NCBI GenBank assembly: GCA_014529385.2
Contig: CM043962.1
Location: forward strand, 124,170,470 to 124,234,469
Direction: 5' to 3'
DNA length: 64,000 nucleotides
DNA from: Adiantum capillus-veneris
Lineage: Eukaryota > Streptophyta > Polypodiopsida > Polypodiales > Pteridaceae
Shown here: one piece after another, positions 39,621 to 51,523 of the stretch
Layout of the letters: every line of letters starts with the position of its first letter
How positions within the stretch are numbered: the stretch's first letter is position 1
Translations under genes and position numbers: made by a program
Notes under the pieces: generated by a model
Databases searched by the model: none
What the model was told of the DNA's origin: nothing
What the model saw: only the letters and a program-made list of their open reading frames with translations

Positions 39621-40510
39621 CTAATCATCAATAGGCCTTAATCCATATTCAATTACAATATGATAGACAACATTATGGGCTCCATTCAAACAAAGGCTTG
39701 AATCCCATATTTTAGGTCTATCTAAGGGTTTGGAGAATTTTCCACTAGCAAGATGTTTGTTTACATTTCGCAAAAATTCGTACTTGAGAACCTCGGAGGG
39801 CTCTGGAATACACACAACCAAGCATCTAAGAATAAATGAGAGATTATATATATAAGATCTTTTGGTGAAAGGAGAAGGATTGGTGCTGATATTTTCAGGG
39901 GTAGTCCATGGATAATCTCGCTCAAATTGAGCTATAGTTTGAGGAATGAGATTTGGCAGCTTGGGAGATGTAGCCAAAGTGTTTGATGGTGTACTTTGTC
40001 GCCATTCTACAATGCCAACGTACACTCCTCGCTCGCCAAAATGTAGTAGACTATTTCTAGTGGTAGATCACTGTGAATGAAGTCGTGACTATGCATGAGT
40101 CTCATCGTTTGCAGAAGAGCGTTGCAGATCAGCAAAATGTTTTTGAACTACTGTACAGTTTCAGATGTGTGTTGAAACTCTTTGATTGTAGTCTTGCTTC
40201 CATCATGATGGCATTCCTAAATCCGTTGCTCAAGGTGACCTCCATTCCAAAGCTCGAAGATGAACATAGGCCTTTTTCTATAACGAACAAGAGCATGGGA
40301 AAATATCATGCCACAATGCTGAACAGTTGTAGCAGCTACCTCCTCTAGCACAATTTGTAATGTTGGCTTGCTTCCTACCTAGTCTTTGCTTACGGTTGTT
40401 AGCCTAGGCTAATGACTTACCAAGTAGATCTTTGCCGCATAAACAGGATCTTTGAAGAGAGGATGGCCACTAAAACTTGTTTCACATTTGCAAAACGTCC
40501 CTCACCTAAT
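39621..40510 (-). pseudogene. protein kinase-like pseudogene
   Basis: From right to left on the minus strand: LGEGRFANV (Gly-rich loop, about 40470-40500), then in another frame VYAAKIYL (Lys strand) directly before GTAAGT, a splice-donor match, near 40420. Further on: MRLMHSHDFIHSDLPLE (catalytic loop H-x-D, about 40060-40110), then YVGIVEW, then PWTTPEN...YNLSFILRCLV (activation/P+1 loop and helix F region). Several frameshifts and the HSD instead of HRD show decay. It could be a captured or host gene copy. Confidence 0.5.
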
Positions 40511-40519
40511 TGGGGTGCT

Positions 40520-41069
40520 TACAAGTGAAAGATAGAATTCTCCCCAAGTAAGTGTAGGATAGAAGGACATGTCGTATCATCCAGCTGTACAACTAAGGCT
40601 CATCACCTGAAAGAGGAGGTACATCCTCTTTTGGATAAACCATACTCTCAAAGTTTCTAGTGATGTGGCCTAATAATTGCTTTATTGTGTTATGGATCAC
40701 TCCATTAGTGCGCAGAGCTGGGTCAAATGGAACAGGAAATCCACTTCACAACTTCAGCCAGCACTGTACCTCAATCAAAAAATTATCAAACTTTGCCTAC
40801 AGTGGATCAAATGCTTGTCTTGTAAATGATTGTCTGAAGCTCCATAGAGAGACAAAACTAGAGCATCACAATTGATTTTGCAACGATGACGAGTTAAATT
40901 TGTCTCTACCATGACTGAAGCCTGAAAATACTTCAAGCAAGTATAAGTAAGGTAAATCTAGAATACATATAACTCTGATATATATTATTGTAAATAGTTC
41001 TAAACAAAGTTATTTCATGGACAATAATAACAACCAGTAATGAAAAACCTTAAAACATATATAATTCCT
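40520..41069. other. intergenic stretch
   Basis: No supported gene on either strand. The small open frames are not conserved in any pattern I recognise. Confidence 0.45.
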
Positions 41070-42060
41070 CCCTGCAGTGCGACGTAGTGGTCAGCAATAG
41101 CCAAAGACAAAAAAACATATAAAAACAATCTCCTTGCAGTACGACGTGGAAGTCAATAGATGTCAGGGATGAAGGAATAATACTCCCTAACCTCTCTCTA
41201 CAGTTCCACAAAGTAGAAATTATTAGAGACAAGAAATTTATTAAATCCAATCAACCTGTAGTGCGACGCGATGGTCAAAACATTCTGGATTGAAGGATGT
41301 AAAATATATATTCCCTCCTTGTAGTGCGGCACGATGGCTAGCAAGAACCAGAGATGAAGAATCCATTAAGTCCATTCTCATTGCAGTGCGAAATAATGGT
41401 TACAACAACCAAGAATGATGGATTTAAAAACCCTAAACCCCTCTCTGCAGTGCAACACGGCGGTCAGCAACAATTAGAGATGAGGAAATCCAATCTTCAT
41501 GTGGTGCGACACAATTGTCACCAACAATTGAAAACGAAGGATTTGACAACCCTAAACCCCTCCATGCAGTGAGACACAGTGGTCAACAACAAATAGAGAC
41601 TAAGAATCTATTAAATCCAATCTTCACTCGGTGCGACGCGATGGTCAGCAACAATCAAGAACAAAGGATCTGGCAACCCTAAACTCCTCTCTACAGTGCG
41701 ACAGGATGGTCAACAACAGACAAAGGTGAAGAACTTATTTTTCTTAAATATGATCTTCCAATAGTGCAACGGAATGGTCAGTAACAACTAGGAAGAAAAG
41801 ATGTAAGATAGCTAACTCCTCCTCGTAGTGTGACTCGGTGGTCAGCAACAACCAGGGACAAAAAATCTAATTGTACAACCTAAGGTACTCCCTGCCGTTT
41901 GACACGGAGGTCAGCAACAGTCAAGGACAAAAAATCTAATTGTACAACCTAAGCTACTCCCTGCCATTTGACACAGAGGTCAGCAGCAGTCAAGGACAAA
42001 GCATCTAAAGTCTAACCCTCCTTGTAGTGTGTCACGAAGATCAACACAGGCAAGGGCGGG
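41070..42060. repeat. 62-bp minisatellite, about 16 units
   Basis: The unit core GCAGTGCGACRCGATGGTCAGCAACAA recurs every 55-70 bp with substitutions, for example near 41078, 41258, 41325, 41445, 41565, 41630, 41693, 41761, 41824, 41890 and 41970. It is followed by two copies of AGCTCCACAA...AGTGTTAG (42080-42180). Confidence 0.85.
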
Positions 42061-42329
42061 TGTCTAAACATGTAGACTAACATTGAGGTGTGAGAAAAGC
42101 TCCACAAAAATAGTGTTAGGAAAAACAAGATGCAAACCAGCACTGACACACGAGCAAAGCTCCACAACAACAGTGTTAGCAAATAAAAGTTCCAAAGAAA
42201 AACATAAAAAACTAGAAGATAAATTACCTGCTTTGCTCTACTCGGCTCGGCTCGACTTTTCTGTGTTGTGTTGTGCTCTGCTCTCTCTCTATCACTACTC
42301 TCTCTTTCTAGTAATCCTCTCTCTAACGC

Positions 42330-42354
42330 GACAGTTCATTCAATTCGAACTGTC
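42330..42354. repeat. short inverted repeat
   Basis: GACAGTTC, a 9-base loop, then GAACTGTC, a perfect 8-bp stem. Its role is unknown. Confidence 0.6.
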
Positions 42355-42360
42355 ACGGTG

Positions 42361-42719
42361 CCGCTTTCTATAAGGCAAGCAGTATTTTGATCGAAAGAAG
42401 GTTTATTCAAAAATGTGCATATAGTACAGGTATACAACATATATAACCAAAATAATAACGTACAATTTTTGAAATACGGGCATATAAATGCAACTTAGTT
42501 TCAGACCACCAATTCTCTAAAGTCGGATGTTAAATATTACTAGACTGACTTGTTCACAATGCTCAGGTAGTACGAAAGTGTCTCGAAGGTCGGTTCACTT
42601 TTTAGTTGAGTCCACCTCAAGGAAATGTGACTCTCCTCTGCACACACAAGCATTGCGACCCTCCATGTTTATCTTGAACCATTGCACATCAAACAAATCC
42701 TAAAAAACAAGAAGATGCA
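42361..42719. other. sequence left of element B
   Basis: AT-rich, no gene seen. It ends with the target duplication ATGCA (42715-42719). Confidence 0.5.
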
Positions 42720-43654
42720 TGTTAAGGCGGTTACGCCGCTAGCGGAAGCTAAATAGCGAGAACTCAACCAACAACAGAATTTGTCAGACGAGGACGGAGC
42801 TTGACCCGAGGCGCATGGAAACAACTAGGTGGGTGTCAAATCACCTACTCGACCTTCTAATGACAATCACTACTAAGGAAATCAAATCTAAGTTCTAAAA
42901 TACGCAAGTGACTGAAATCCGTACTACGAACGAATGCTATACGAAACAGGATCTAGAATCATTGAATCGATCTCAAACTCAAGGGGAAGTCTATACACTA
43001 GGTAAGAACAACACCCTAAAGACTTGAACTGCAAAATCAACCTATAACCACTCCGTGCGGCAAACGCGTATGAAGACAGGCCGAAAAATACAGGTGACCG
43101 AAACTTGACCCCGATGGTACTAATGCGTAGCTCTACTCGTTGTGGTTCTATAGATATGCTGCACGCTCTATTCCGACACACGAGTTGGAAGAAAACTCAC
43201 ACCGAAGCTCGTAGGAACTTACCACACATAGAAGCCGATAGCGCGCACTCTTGGTATCTGTGCGTAGCTCTCACCGTTGCTAACACAATGGCGGTGTCGC
43301 TTCTCCAATGGCGGCCCCGTAGCTCGCGTAGCAAGAAGATAAGACTCTCTCTCTCTCTCTCTCTCAGACACAGTCATGGCGCTCAAAAACTCACTTTGAT
43401 TAATAATTGAATCTCTTTTAGGTTACAAAACTTTGGCTTATATACCTCAGCCTTGGAGGTGAGAACATCTCTAATTATTTACATCAACAGGTGAAATTAC
43501 TTCGGGATTACAAGCTGGAAACTCAATTGAGTCCCGTTACTTAATGAATGGCTCAAATCAAAATTAATGTCGGAAAGACATTTATTACAATCAATGGTTA
43601 CAAAATGATGGGTGTGAGCAAAAATGTGGGTGTGATCCTCTGCTGGCTCAACAC
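42720..43654 (-). repeat. 3' LTR of element B
   Basis: 935 bp. It is shorter than the other three copies of the family because it has one rather than two copies of the 20-bp CCTCTGCTGGCTCAACACTT unit at its inner end, plus one missing base near 42809. Confidence 0.95.
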
Positions 43655-43669
43655 TCCCCCCCTCCGCGT
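43655..43669 (-). promoter_or_regulatory. polypurine tract of element B
   Basis: CGCGGAGGGGGGGAG on the minus strand abuts the 3' LTR, identical to A. Confidence 0.88.
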
Positions 43670-43702
43670 TCATGTCGTCCCTGACATGACTTTTGGGCTT
43701 GG

Positions 43703-46700
43703 TCAATAAAGTCCTGTCGTCTTGAGCATCTGCAAATGTGATTCGTAGCGTAGGTTGCCGATGGTCAAGGTTGGGCCGAATATTTTGCTTTCGTGAGTGA
43801 AAAAGCCGGTGTAGAAAGCTTCTTCGAATGTTTGCATGTGGAAGCTAGGCAAAAACATAATTCTTTGGTATAAGAGATGTAACACCTTTGGTGATGGCTG
43901 CAATGAAAGATCACACATCGTATCCGTCACTGTGTCGGCCGTCGATAGTAGACTCAAGGTCGTGGCTTTATCTGGCGCGAACACTTCAATGCATGCTAAG
44001 AGAGTCCTGCAGATTTTCTTTAGCATCTGACACGAAAGGTCAGGAGAGCCAGTAAAGAGTTTGATGGTGCCTGTTAGGGTTTTCACCATGTAGGCTTTAC
44101 CTATTCTCTCTCCTTCCTTTGGTCCTGGCATCCTGGGATAATTAAGCCAATTTGGCTTCTTTTCTGCAATCCTGTCATGCTCTTTTCAGTTTCTGACTCT
44201 TGGCACCGGGCAGAAGGTTGCATCCTCCCGAATCTCCTTTGGAGCCTCTACCAAGTAGATGAGGTAGGCTGGGTATTTGTTCAGCCAACCTTTCCTCCAT
44301 CTAGGTTGAGAATCTACAATCTTCTTTGATTGTTCATCCTTTGTGATGTCTCCTTCGTAAAGAGCGACATACTGCTCCTCCTCTATTCTCTTTTTCATTT
44401 TTATCACTTCAAATTTCATCAGAGGGAAAGGCAGGCTGGGTTGCATCCACTCTTCATGGAGCACTTTTGTGTCTAAACCTTGAAGTCTAATGGAGATGAG
44501 GAGTCTCCTTTCCCATTCCATTTCCGCCTTGGCACTTTCCTCTGTTGACTTTTCTATTTGGTCCTGGAGCCTTTGTTCTTCTTCTTCAGAGATTCCTGAA
44601 GTTGAGGCCACTTCTTGAACTGGGGATGGATCTTCAATTGTGGTTGCCTCTCCAGTTTCTGGTAGCTCTATGGCTGCTCCCCCTGCTTCTTCTTGTGGTG
44701 TCTCTGTTTCTCTTCTTTGTTGCTCTTGGAGGTCTTAGAGCTGTTTGCGGAGGGCCTCATTTTCTGTCCTTAGTGTTTGGTTTTCTGATGTGAGCCTCTC
44801 CTCTGCAGCCAATGATCCCTTCGCCATGTGCAATCTTTGCACTTGCTCTAACCTTAGCTCTCTTTGCAAACTTCTGACCTGATCTTCCAGAGCTGGTACG
44901 AGGGCTCCCTCTTGTTCTGTTCCTGCTCTGCTAGCTCTAGGGGTGGTCCTGAGTCTCGTGATTGTCCTTTCTTGAAGTTCGACTCTTTCCCTTAGCTCAA
45001 TGAGCTCATCCTTGGCTGCCTCCAGCTCATCTTCTATTCGCTCCTTTGCTTCCTGTGAACTTGTTACCTCTCTTGAAGCTTCGGCTAGTTGGAGTATCAA
45101 GCCGTCTCTCTCGTTTTCTGCGTCGTAGAGTGATGCTTTATGACTTTCAGATTCAGTTATAGCATTCTCTAACTTCTTCTGCAACTCTGCTTCCTTTTGT
45201 TTTGTTGTCTCAATTGCTACTTCCTTTGCTCTGGATCTTTCTTTAATCTTGCTGAGCAGTTCATGCACCATGTGCATGTCTTTTTCATCTTCATCTGTCA
45301 ACTTGACAGCTCTTTCTGCCACCACCTCCAATGGCTTCGGCTCTTCTAGTATGTTTTGTTCGTCCATTTTCTCTTCACTCTCCATTGTACCCTTTGTCTT
45401 TTCCTTCGTCCCTTTCCGATCATCTTGTTTTCGTAGGGATATCCCATAAACTGCCTCCAGGGCCTCTTCTTCACTGTATACAATCGCTACCAGATCCTCA
45501 TAATCATCTTTCTTCTGCTGAACTGGATCTATCTCCTTTTCCTTGGTCCCGGCCTCCGGATTTTCCATAACTTCTGTTTCTATTTCTATTGTGGTCTCCT
45601 CCACAATAATTTTCGTCTTCTTCGGGCTTGGTACATAAGTAAAGGAGGGCTGATTGTCCTCAGTCATCTTGGCTTTCCCTTTGTTTGCTTGCCCGTCTTT
45701 CTCTCGAAGTTCAGTAGACTCATCTACTTCCTTCTTCTCCTTGTCGTCCTTTTTCAGCTCATCTTTTAAAAGCTGTACTTCCTCTTCAGTATAAGGCTCG
45801 ACAGGTTGCTGCTCCAGGATGGCCTCCGACTCCTCATAAGCTCTAATATATTGATCATATTGATCAACATGTGGCCTGGCTGAGCTGGTTCCGACTTTAG
45901 TGGGGTCTGGCACCCACATTTCTTCAAAGTCCCCCTTTAGAGCTCTTTCCGCTCTAAACTGCTCCACCCGCCTTTCCATTCTTGCGGCTTTTTGACTTTT
46001 GGTTTGCTTGGGATCAGCCTTCTTCTTCGCTTTCTTCTTGAGCGGCTCGTCCACAGCCTCTTCAGGTTCTGAAACTATTTCTAGTTTTCGGCGTGCTCTT
46101 GTGGACGCCCTCTTGGATACTTCTTGCTGTTCTTCCTCCTCATCGGCTTCTCTAAGCCACTCATTCTGGGAGGGAACCCGTGGCCCTTGATCTCTGGCTC
46201 CAATAGCTTCATAAGCTATTCTTGTCAGAACTTCAGCTCCTCCTATATACTTTGGCTTCTCGTTGTGCATGGCGATTACTTGCTCGTGGATGTATTGAGC
46301 GTAATTCACCTCTTTTGGCATACTGCTCTTCAATGCCCATGTGATGGTAGTTGCAATGGCATGGGGCGGTGTCGTATACTTTTGCGGTCTTTTACTGCAA
46401 ATATGGAGAAATTGGTTGTACAGTCGGCAAAGGGTTGCCGCTCTTTGGTCTGCCATATCTCCATAAGTTGCATTCTGTTTCTTGGACCCATAAACCTCTA
46501 TAGCCTCCCTTCTTTCCCTGACAGAGCTCCCTTTGTTGTTCAGCTTCAATGCATCTGCAATGAGCTGTGGAGTGATCTGTACTTCTACTTTCTCTCCATC
46601 CATGGCTGTCAATGTGGCTTTCCCATCCTTCTGAATGGATGTTGCCAACTCGTACACTCTTCTTGTATCCACACCTGATGGTCTCGAGGTGAAGAATCTG

Positions 46701-46978
46701 TGCAAGTCTGCCCTTTCCAGGTACCTGCTGATGTTCTCTGACCTGCTATAATCCACTAATTCTTGTGGGATCACAGGTACATCGACCGATTGCCCTTGAG
46801 GATCTCTGAAAGTCCCCTGGTAGATCTTTATTCCCTCTTTTTCTAGTACTGCTTCCTCCACCCAAGTCTTGGTTGGCTTGAGGGTTTCTGTTGGAATATC
46901 AAAAGGTTCTGCTTCTGCAAGAGCATCCTTGATGGTTGGTATTTTTCTCTTAGTTGCCGATGACTTAGTGGAATCCAT
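43703..46978 (-). pseudogene. ORF3 of element B, two nonsense codons
   Basis: Same 1,091-codon protein as 11337-14612, starting at ATG 46978 (MDSTKSS). It is cut by TAA at 44735-44737 (CAA in A) inside the coiled coil and by TGA at 44186-44188 (TGG in A) in the C-terminal part. The pieces between are open. Both changes are C:G to T:A. Confidence 0.85.
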
Positions 46979-47144
46979 GGATCCTGTAACTCCAATTTCA
47001 GAAGTTAGCATCTTTTTAGTACTGAAAGCCGAAATGAAGCTTTTAACTATTCAAATGACTTGAAAATTGAAACATGAGCTATTCAGGGCCTTAGGATGCA
47101 AGGTAGGTGAAAAAATATGCAAACTGGGCTCAAAATCATGCTGG

Positions 47145-48155
47145 AGACATCATACGCGTATGATGTCTTTTGTGTCAAAATGACTTCATATTGGTTGTGC
47201 TTGTAGCTGATAGTGTATACATGAGTATCACATGCTTGGATTTGCGTTTGGATCCCATTTGGTCAAGTTTTGGCCAGTTTAGTCCGGTTCAGGCTCTTGG
47301 TAAAATTTTGAAAGGGAATTGGATTTTATGATCCAAATTGGGTAAAACTTGGTGGATTACTTTCAAAGGGCATGTAGAACACTTCTGTTTGGTGGTTGAA
47401 GCCCTGAGGTGCCAAAATCACATAGTGAGACATCATACGCGTATGATGTCTTTTAGTGCATTTTTGGACCAATTTTCTCTATAAGCTTGGTTTTGGCTTT
47501 AGATAGGCTTATTCAGTGGATTTATCAAGTTTGGATAGAATTTGGACTAAAAATGGCTCTGGAGACATCATACGCGTATGATGTCTTTTTCATCAATTTT
47601 TCATGGGATTGGTTCTGTGGACTCTCCATGTGCTAGTGAAGGACTGTTTATACTCAAATCTTGGTTTGGACTTGAATATGTTGGATTTGGGACAAAAATA
47701 GGCTTTGTATGAAGGATTTTCTCTTAATTGGGCTAATGGGGTGATCCACTTGACCAAATGGTTCCAAACTTCATATGTAGCATGTATTAGATATATATAA
47801 TGGATGTATGATGTCAAATGAGCATTTTTGGCTCTGTAAGTGCAAATAGACATCATACGCGTATGATGTCTTTTGTGTCAAAATGGTGCTTTTTGGTTCC
47901 AGATAGCTTGTAGATGTGTTAATCAACAATCCTACAAAGTTTCAATGAGTTTGGAGTTATTTTGACAAAATTAGGACCAAAAATCAATTTTATGGCCTAC
48001 TTTGCGTCTTGTTGGTTTTCCTTCGGTTTTCTAACTCCAATTCTCATGATACTTGGTTCATAGGATGTGATTAACATGTGGAATGAGGCTATGCACTCAA
48101 ATGTTGAAATGGATGTGAAAATCATGCTGTGAGACATCATACGCGTATGATGTCT
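47145..48155. repeat. array of five perfect 24-bp palindromes, spacer of element B
   Basis: Copies at 47145-47168, 47428-47451, 47563-47586, 47848-47871 and 48132-48155, all perfect. Spacings are 283, 135, 285 and 284 bp, exactly as in A. Confidence 0.95.
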
Positions 48156-49789
48156 TTTCTTGAAATGTTGGTCTTTTTGTGCAAAGAATGCTTTGTGCTA
48201 GTGCCCTAAGCCCTGCTAACTAGTTTTAACTTAAAAAGTCATCAGTTTAGCTAAAAAGCCCCCTTATAGGCATTTCAGTCTCCGAAGTCGTCTTTTTGCC
48301 TTGGAGTTGAATTTCTTCAACTTTTCTTCTCGAGAGTTGCATTTCCAGCTCATTGGATATGTTGTGAAGCCACCTATTTGGTTGAACTTGACTTTGGCTC
48401 CCGTTCTCCATCTTTCTCCATTTGGTTGCCCGAAAGCGTCTTTTTCACCATCGGTAAGTGAATCAGCTTTCTTTTGGGTTTTGCTTGCAAACATAAGTCA
48501 TCCATGTATATTTGAAGTTGCTTGTGAAGTTTCATGTCATTTGGTCGTCAATTTTAGCCGTTATGCCAAAATGACGCTTTGTGTGTCCGCCGCCGAATCG
48601 GTTGTTCCGACCTACTTTTGGTGATCCAAACCCGGAGATACTCCATGGTTGCATTGCCCTCGATGTTGTTAAGCTTCCTGAGAAGTTTTGTGTCGTTTCG
48701 ACAACTTTTTCCTGTTTGCCTCTTGCAGGCTCTGTTGACCTAGGGTTTTTCAAGTCGTTCTTTCTCGAGCTTTGAGTGTTAGAAACCCATCTTCTATGTT
48801 AGGGTAACCCACCTCTAAGTTCTTGCAAGGTTTGGTTAGGCGGTTGTGCCCCTACCTAGCGTTCTTCCCCATTCCCCGTCTGCTCTTGTTTCTTGGTTTT
48901 GGTGAGTTTTCGCGACAAAAGTTAACGATAAGCATCAAAAGCTTATGGCAACGAGTCTACCTCTCATGTCTGGTGTCCTCTGAGCTCTCGTAGCAGTCGT
49001 AGAAGGCGGTAGAAGGTCGGATGCTCCTGTATGCTCTTTGCTCTCTCCAAGAAGGTAATAGTGGAAATGAGCTTGATAGTGAAGTGAAAAATACTTAACT
49101 TCGGGCTTCCCGGATCACTTGTTACCAAATTTGACATGTGCTCCTATCTCGTCGTGAAATGCACTTTAGGATTTGAAATTTCTCAATTTGGACTCCGTTT
49201 GACCTGTTTCTGAGAAATCTGTCCACTTTGCTAAAATTCTGTCATTTCGGGCTTTCCGCAACTTTTTCAGAATTGTACCCCATTTTTACCATGGGTTGCC
49301 CTTGTCATAAGGATCATCACCGTCTATTCTTTTCTTTTTCCGATCTCATTTCACATGCTTTTTTATTTTTCTTTTATTTTTATTAAGAAAATCATAAAAA
49401 ATAAAGGAAAATAGCAAATTGAAGCCAAAAAATTCCAAACATACATGATAAATAGCTGGTAACCCTGTGTATATGAATATACACTTCTTTGTGATTTCTG
49501 GACTTGGATTACCACTTTTTTCCACTTTTTAGCTCCAAAAACACTCTTATTTAGTGATATTTACACATCTAGAGACCCAAATTCATCATTTGATCTCTTC
49601 TTGTTGCAAAACAAGGTATATAAGGGCATAAATATTATCAATATCCGCAATCAAACATAAAAAATTGCAAAATCATGTAAGACACTGTCCTTGTAATATA
49701 ATTTTTGTTTTTCTTTGTTTTTCCCACTTGTAGCTGCTTTGTAGCTCCTGTATACCTCCCCCCCTCCTAGTCTGAGTCCTCCCGGACGA
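48156..49789. other. non-coding spacer between pol tail and palindromes, element B
   Basis: Collinear with A 15790-17276. Contains the 23-base RT relic at 48491-48513. No gene. Confidence 0.6.
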
Positions 49790-51523
49790 CTATGAAGTGT
49801 CTGTGGGTGAAGCATTGTAGTTGTTTTGGTCATAAGTTCCCAATGCAATTGTAGAGCGATGATACAACAGTCTTTCCAATAAAGCTGCTCTTTGTTTGAT
49901 TGATGGATTGGTGGTTGGGTTTTGGGTTGGTTTTGGCACTTTGGTAGTAGAATCAGTAGATGGATTCTTCGTTACCTTGTTGTCTTTTTTCACAATCCAA
50001 ATCTGCTTCCACTTTGCTTGTGCTTGCCACAAACTCTTTGCGACCCAAACCTGCTTTGTTCTGTGTGTTGATTTCCTCGCCTTGAAATACCTAGGAGTTT
50101 CCGTTGATTGTATTGAAGGGAGTTCCTGTTTACAAATCTTTGGGATCCAAATTTGCTTGCTATAGCTTTGTGCCGTCATGAACTTCTTTGGAATCCAGAT
50201 CTGTTTCACTGTCCTTGATTGTCTGGAATCACTGTGTTGTCTGGTATTGAAGACTCTGTTTTCCACCTTTGTGTTCTCTGGCACAGCCTTTTTTGGTCTC
50301 CATACCAACTTTGACTCCGTTTTTTTCCAAGGTTGAGCTGTTATATTATTGCTTGTCTTCCTTATCCACTGTTGAGAATTCCTCGTCGAAGAGTAATCCG
50401 GTTGTATAGAAACTTTTGGTTGCCATTGCTTCTTCTTTTTCTCTGGTTGTTGTTTATCTTTGTCTTTGGATTCGTCCTTTGGAGTTGGCTCTTCTCCTTT
50501 GGTGAACTTAACTGATTGACTTTCACCTTCGTATTTGATAAGCACTGAATTAGAACTCCAGTCAATCATTGCATTGTATTGCTTCTGCCATGGTTGTCCT
50601 AGCAATAATGGATGTTGTGTAGCTTGGTCTTCAACCACGTAAAACATATGAGGATACACATATTGGTTAATCTGTATATGTAAAACTGTGCATCCGACAG
50701 TTTTGATTGAATTCTCAGAGTAACTCTTTAACTCTTGCTTGGCAGTTTGTAGTTTAGTGTCATTTGTCAATTGTCTATACAAACTGAGTGAAAGTAGGTT
50801 AGCTTGAGCTCCTGAATCCAATAGTGCTCTGGCTTTGATTTGGTTGGTTCCTACTTTGCATTCAATGATGGGTTCTTCTTTGTCATTATCCATTTCTGTT
50901 ATACTGACTACGTTTATTCGTATTGCTCCTTCATTGCGCTGTTTCTGACGCAGTAGTCTTCTTTTATCCATTCTTTCCTTCGCCTCGGCTTGCGCTTCCT
51001 CCTCAATCTTTTTCTTTTTTTGGACACGCAGCTTTTCTTGATGTATTTTGAGAAGCATGTCTTGGGTTAGCGGCAAAAGATACTTTTTCACTCTGCATCC
51101 ACTAATCCAATTGGGCATTTCTTCTCCGTCTAATGTAGCAAGCTTGACGGCTCCACTTGGTGATAGATCTTTAATCACCAGAGGTCCCATCCCTCGCTTT
51201 TTAAGCTTCTTAGCATGCTGTTTCAGAGTGTAAACTAGGACATAGTCCCCAACCTTAAACTCTTTAGTCCGCACATGCTTATCAAAAAATTCCTTTTGTC
51301 GCCTTTTTTGAGCGTAGATAGAAGCTACTGCTTTTAGGCGAAGCTCGTCTAGCTTTTCCAGGTCATCTATTCTATCAGAAAGCTCGTGCCCTGTCCACTC
51401 TAGATCCTTAGCCACCCTTAAGGTTGAAATCAAGAATTCTATTGGTAAGATAGCATTTAGCCCAAAAACCATGTTATATGGGGTCGTTCCTATTGATGTT
51501 TTATATGCTACCCTATATGCCAT
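49790..51523 (-). CDS. element B integrase C-terminus, second protease and W-x-x-K tail
   Basis: 577 codons from MAYRVAYKTS, the end of the integrase core (IGTTPYNMVFGLNAILPIEF follows). About residues 60-155 hold KRRQKEFFDKHVRTKEFKVG and the GPY/F-like GMGPLVIKDLSPSGAVKL. A Lys/Glu coiled stretch comes next. PR2 then spans 50530-50890. The remaining about 210 residues are basic, with Gln/Lys-rich low complexity and five KQxWxxK-type repeats, ending PTDTS. It is open throughout, so this is the best copy of the region. It is one base out of frame with the core piece at 51508-51849: a GGG to GG loss near 51520. Confidence 0.88.
   Translation of the reverse strand: MAYRVAYKTSIGTTPYNMVFGLNAILPIEFLISTLRVAKDLEWTGHELSDRIDDLEKLDELRLKAVASIYAQKRRQKEFFDKHVRTKEFKVGDYVLVYTLKQHAKKLKKRGMGPLVIKDLSPSGAVKLATLDGEEMPNWISGCRVKKYLLPLTQDMLLKIHQEKLRVQKKKKIEEEAQAEAKERMDKRRLLRQKQRNEGAIRINVVSITEMDNDKEEPIIECKVGTNQIKARALLDSGAQANLLSLSLYRQLTNDTKLQTAKQELKSYSENSIKTVGCTVLHIQINQYVYPHMFYVVEDQATQHPLLLGQPWQKQYNAMIDWSSNSVLIKYEGESQSVKFTKGEEPTPKDESKDKDKQQPEKKKKQWQPKVSIQPDYSSTRNSQQWIRKTSNNITAQPWKKTESKLVWRPKKAVPENTKVENRVFNTRQHSDSRQSRTVKQIWIPKKFMTAQSYSKQIWIPKICKQELPSIQSTETPRYFKARKSTHRTKQVWVAKSLWQAQAKWKQIWIVKKDNKVTKNPSTDSTTKVPKPTQNPTTNPSIKQRAALLERLLYHRSTIALGTYDQNNYNASPTDTS
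49995..50300 (-). other. five W-x-x-K repeats in the pol tail
   Basis: VWRPKKA, KQIWIPKKF, KQIWIPKIC, KQVWVAKSL and KQIWIVKKD occur at roughly even 13-39 residue spacing. Basic/aromatic repeats of this kind are seen in some retroelement nucleic-acid-binding tails; the role here is unknown. Confidence 0.8.
50530..50890 (-). other. second retropepsin-like protease domain (PR2)
   Basis: Order of motifs: IIECKVGTNQIKARALLDSGAQANLLS (DSG at 50807-50818; only the DSGA core is diagnostic), a central variable part, YPHMFYVVEDQ, then QHPLLLGQPWQKQYNAMIDW (second signature, about 50565-50615). The length, about 115 residues, fits one retropepsin monomer. PR1 (55230-55570) has the same two signatures (AILDSGAGVAIAT, DIILGRPFM) in its normal place before RT. 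The two are alike in motif order but differ strongly in sequence, so the duplication is old or PR2 was acquired. Confidence 0.85.

Noticed and set aside
41354-41572. 72-codon frame in the 41-42 kb array
   Set aside because: It is a translation of the 62-bp tandem repeat.
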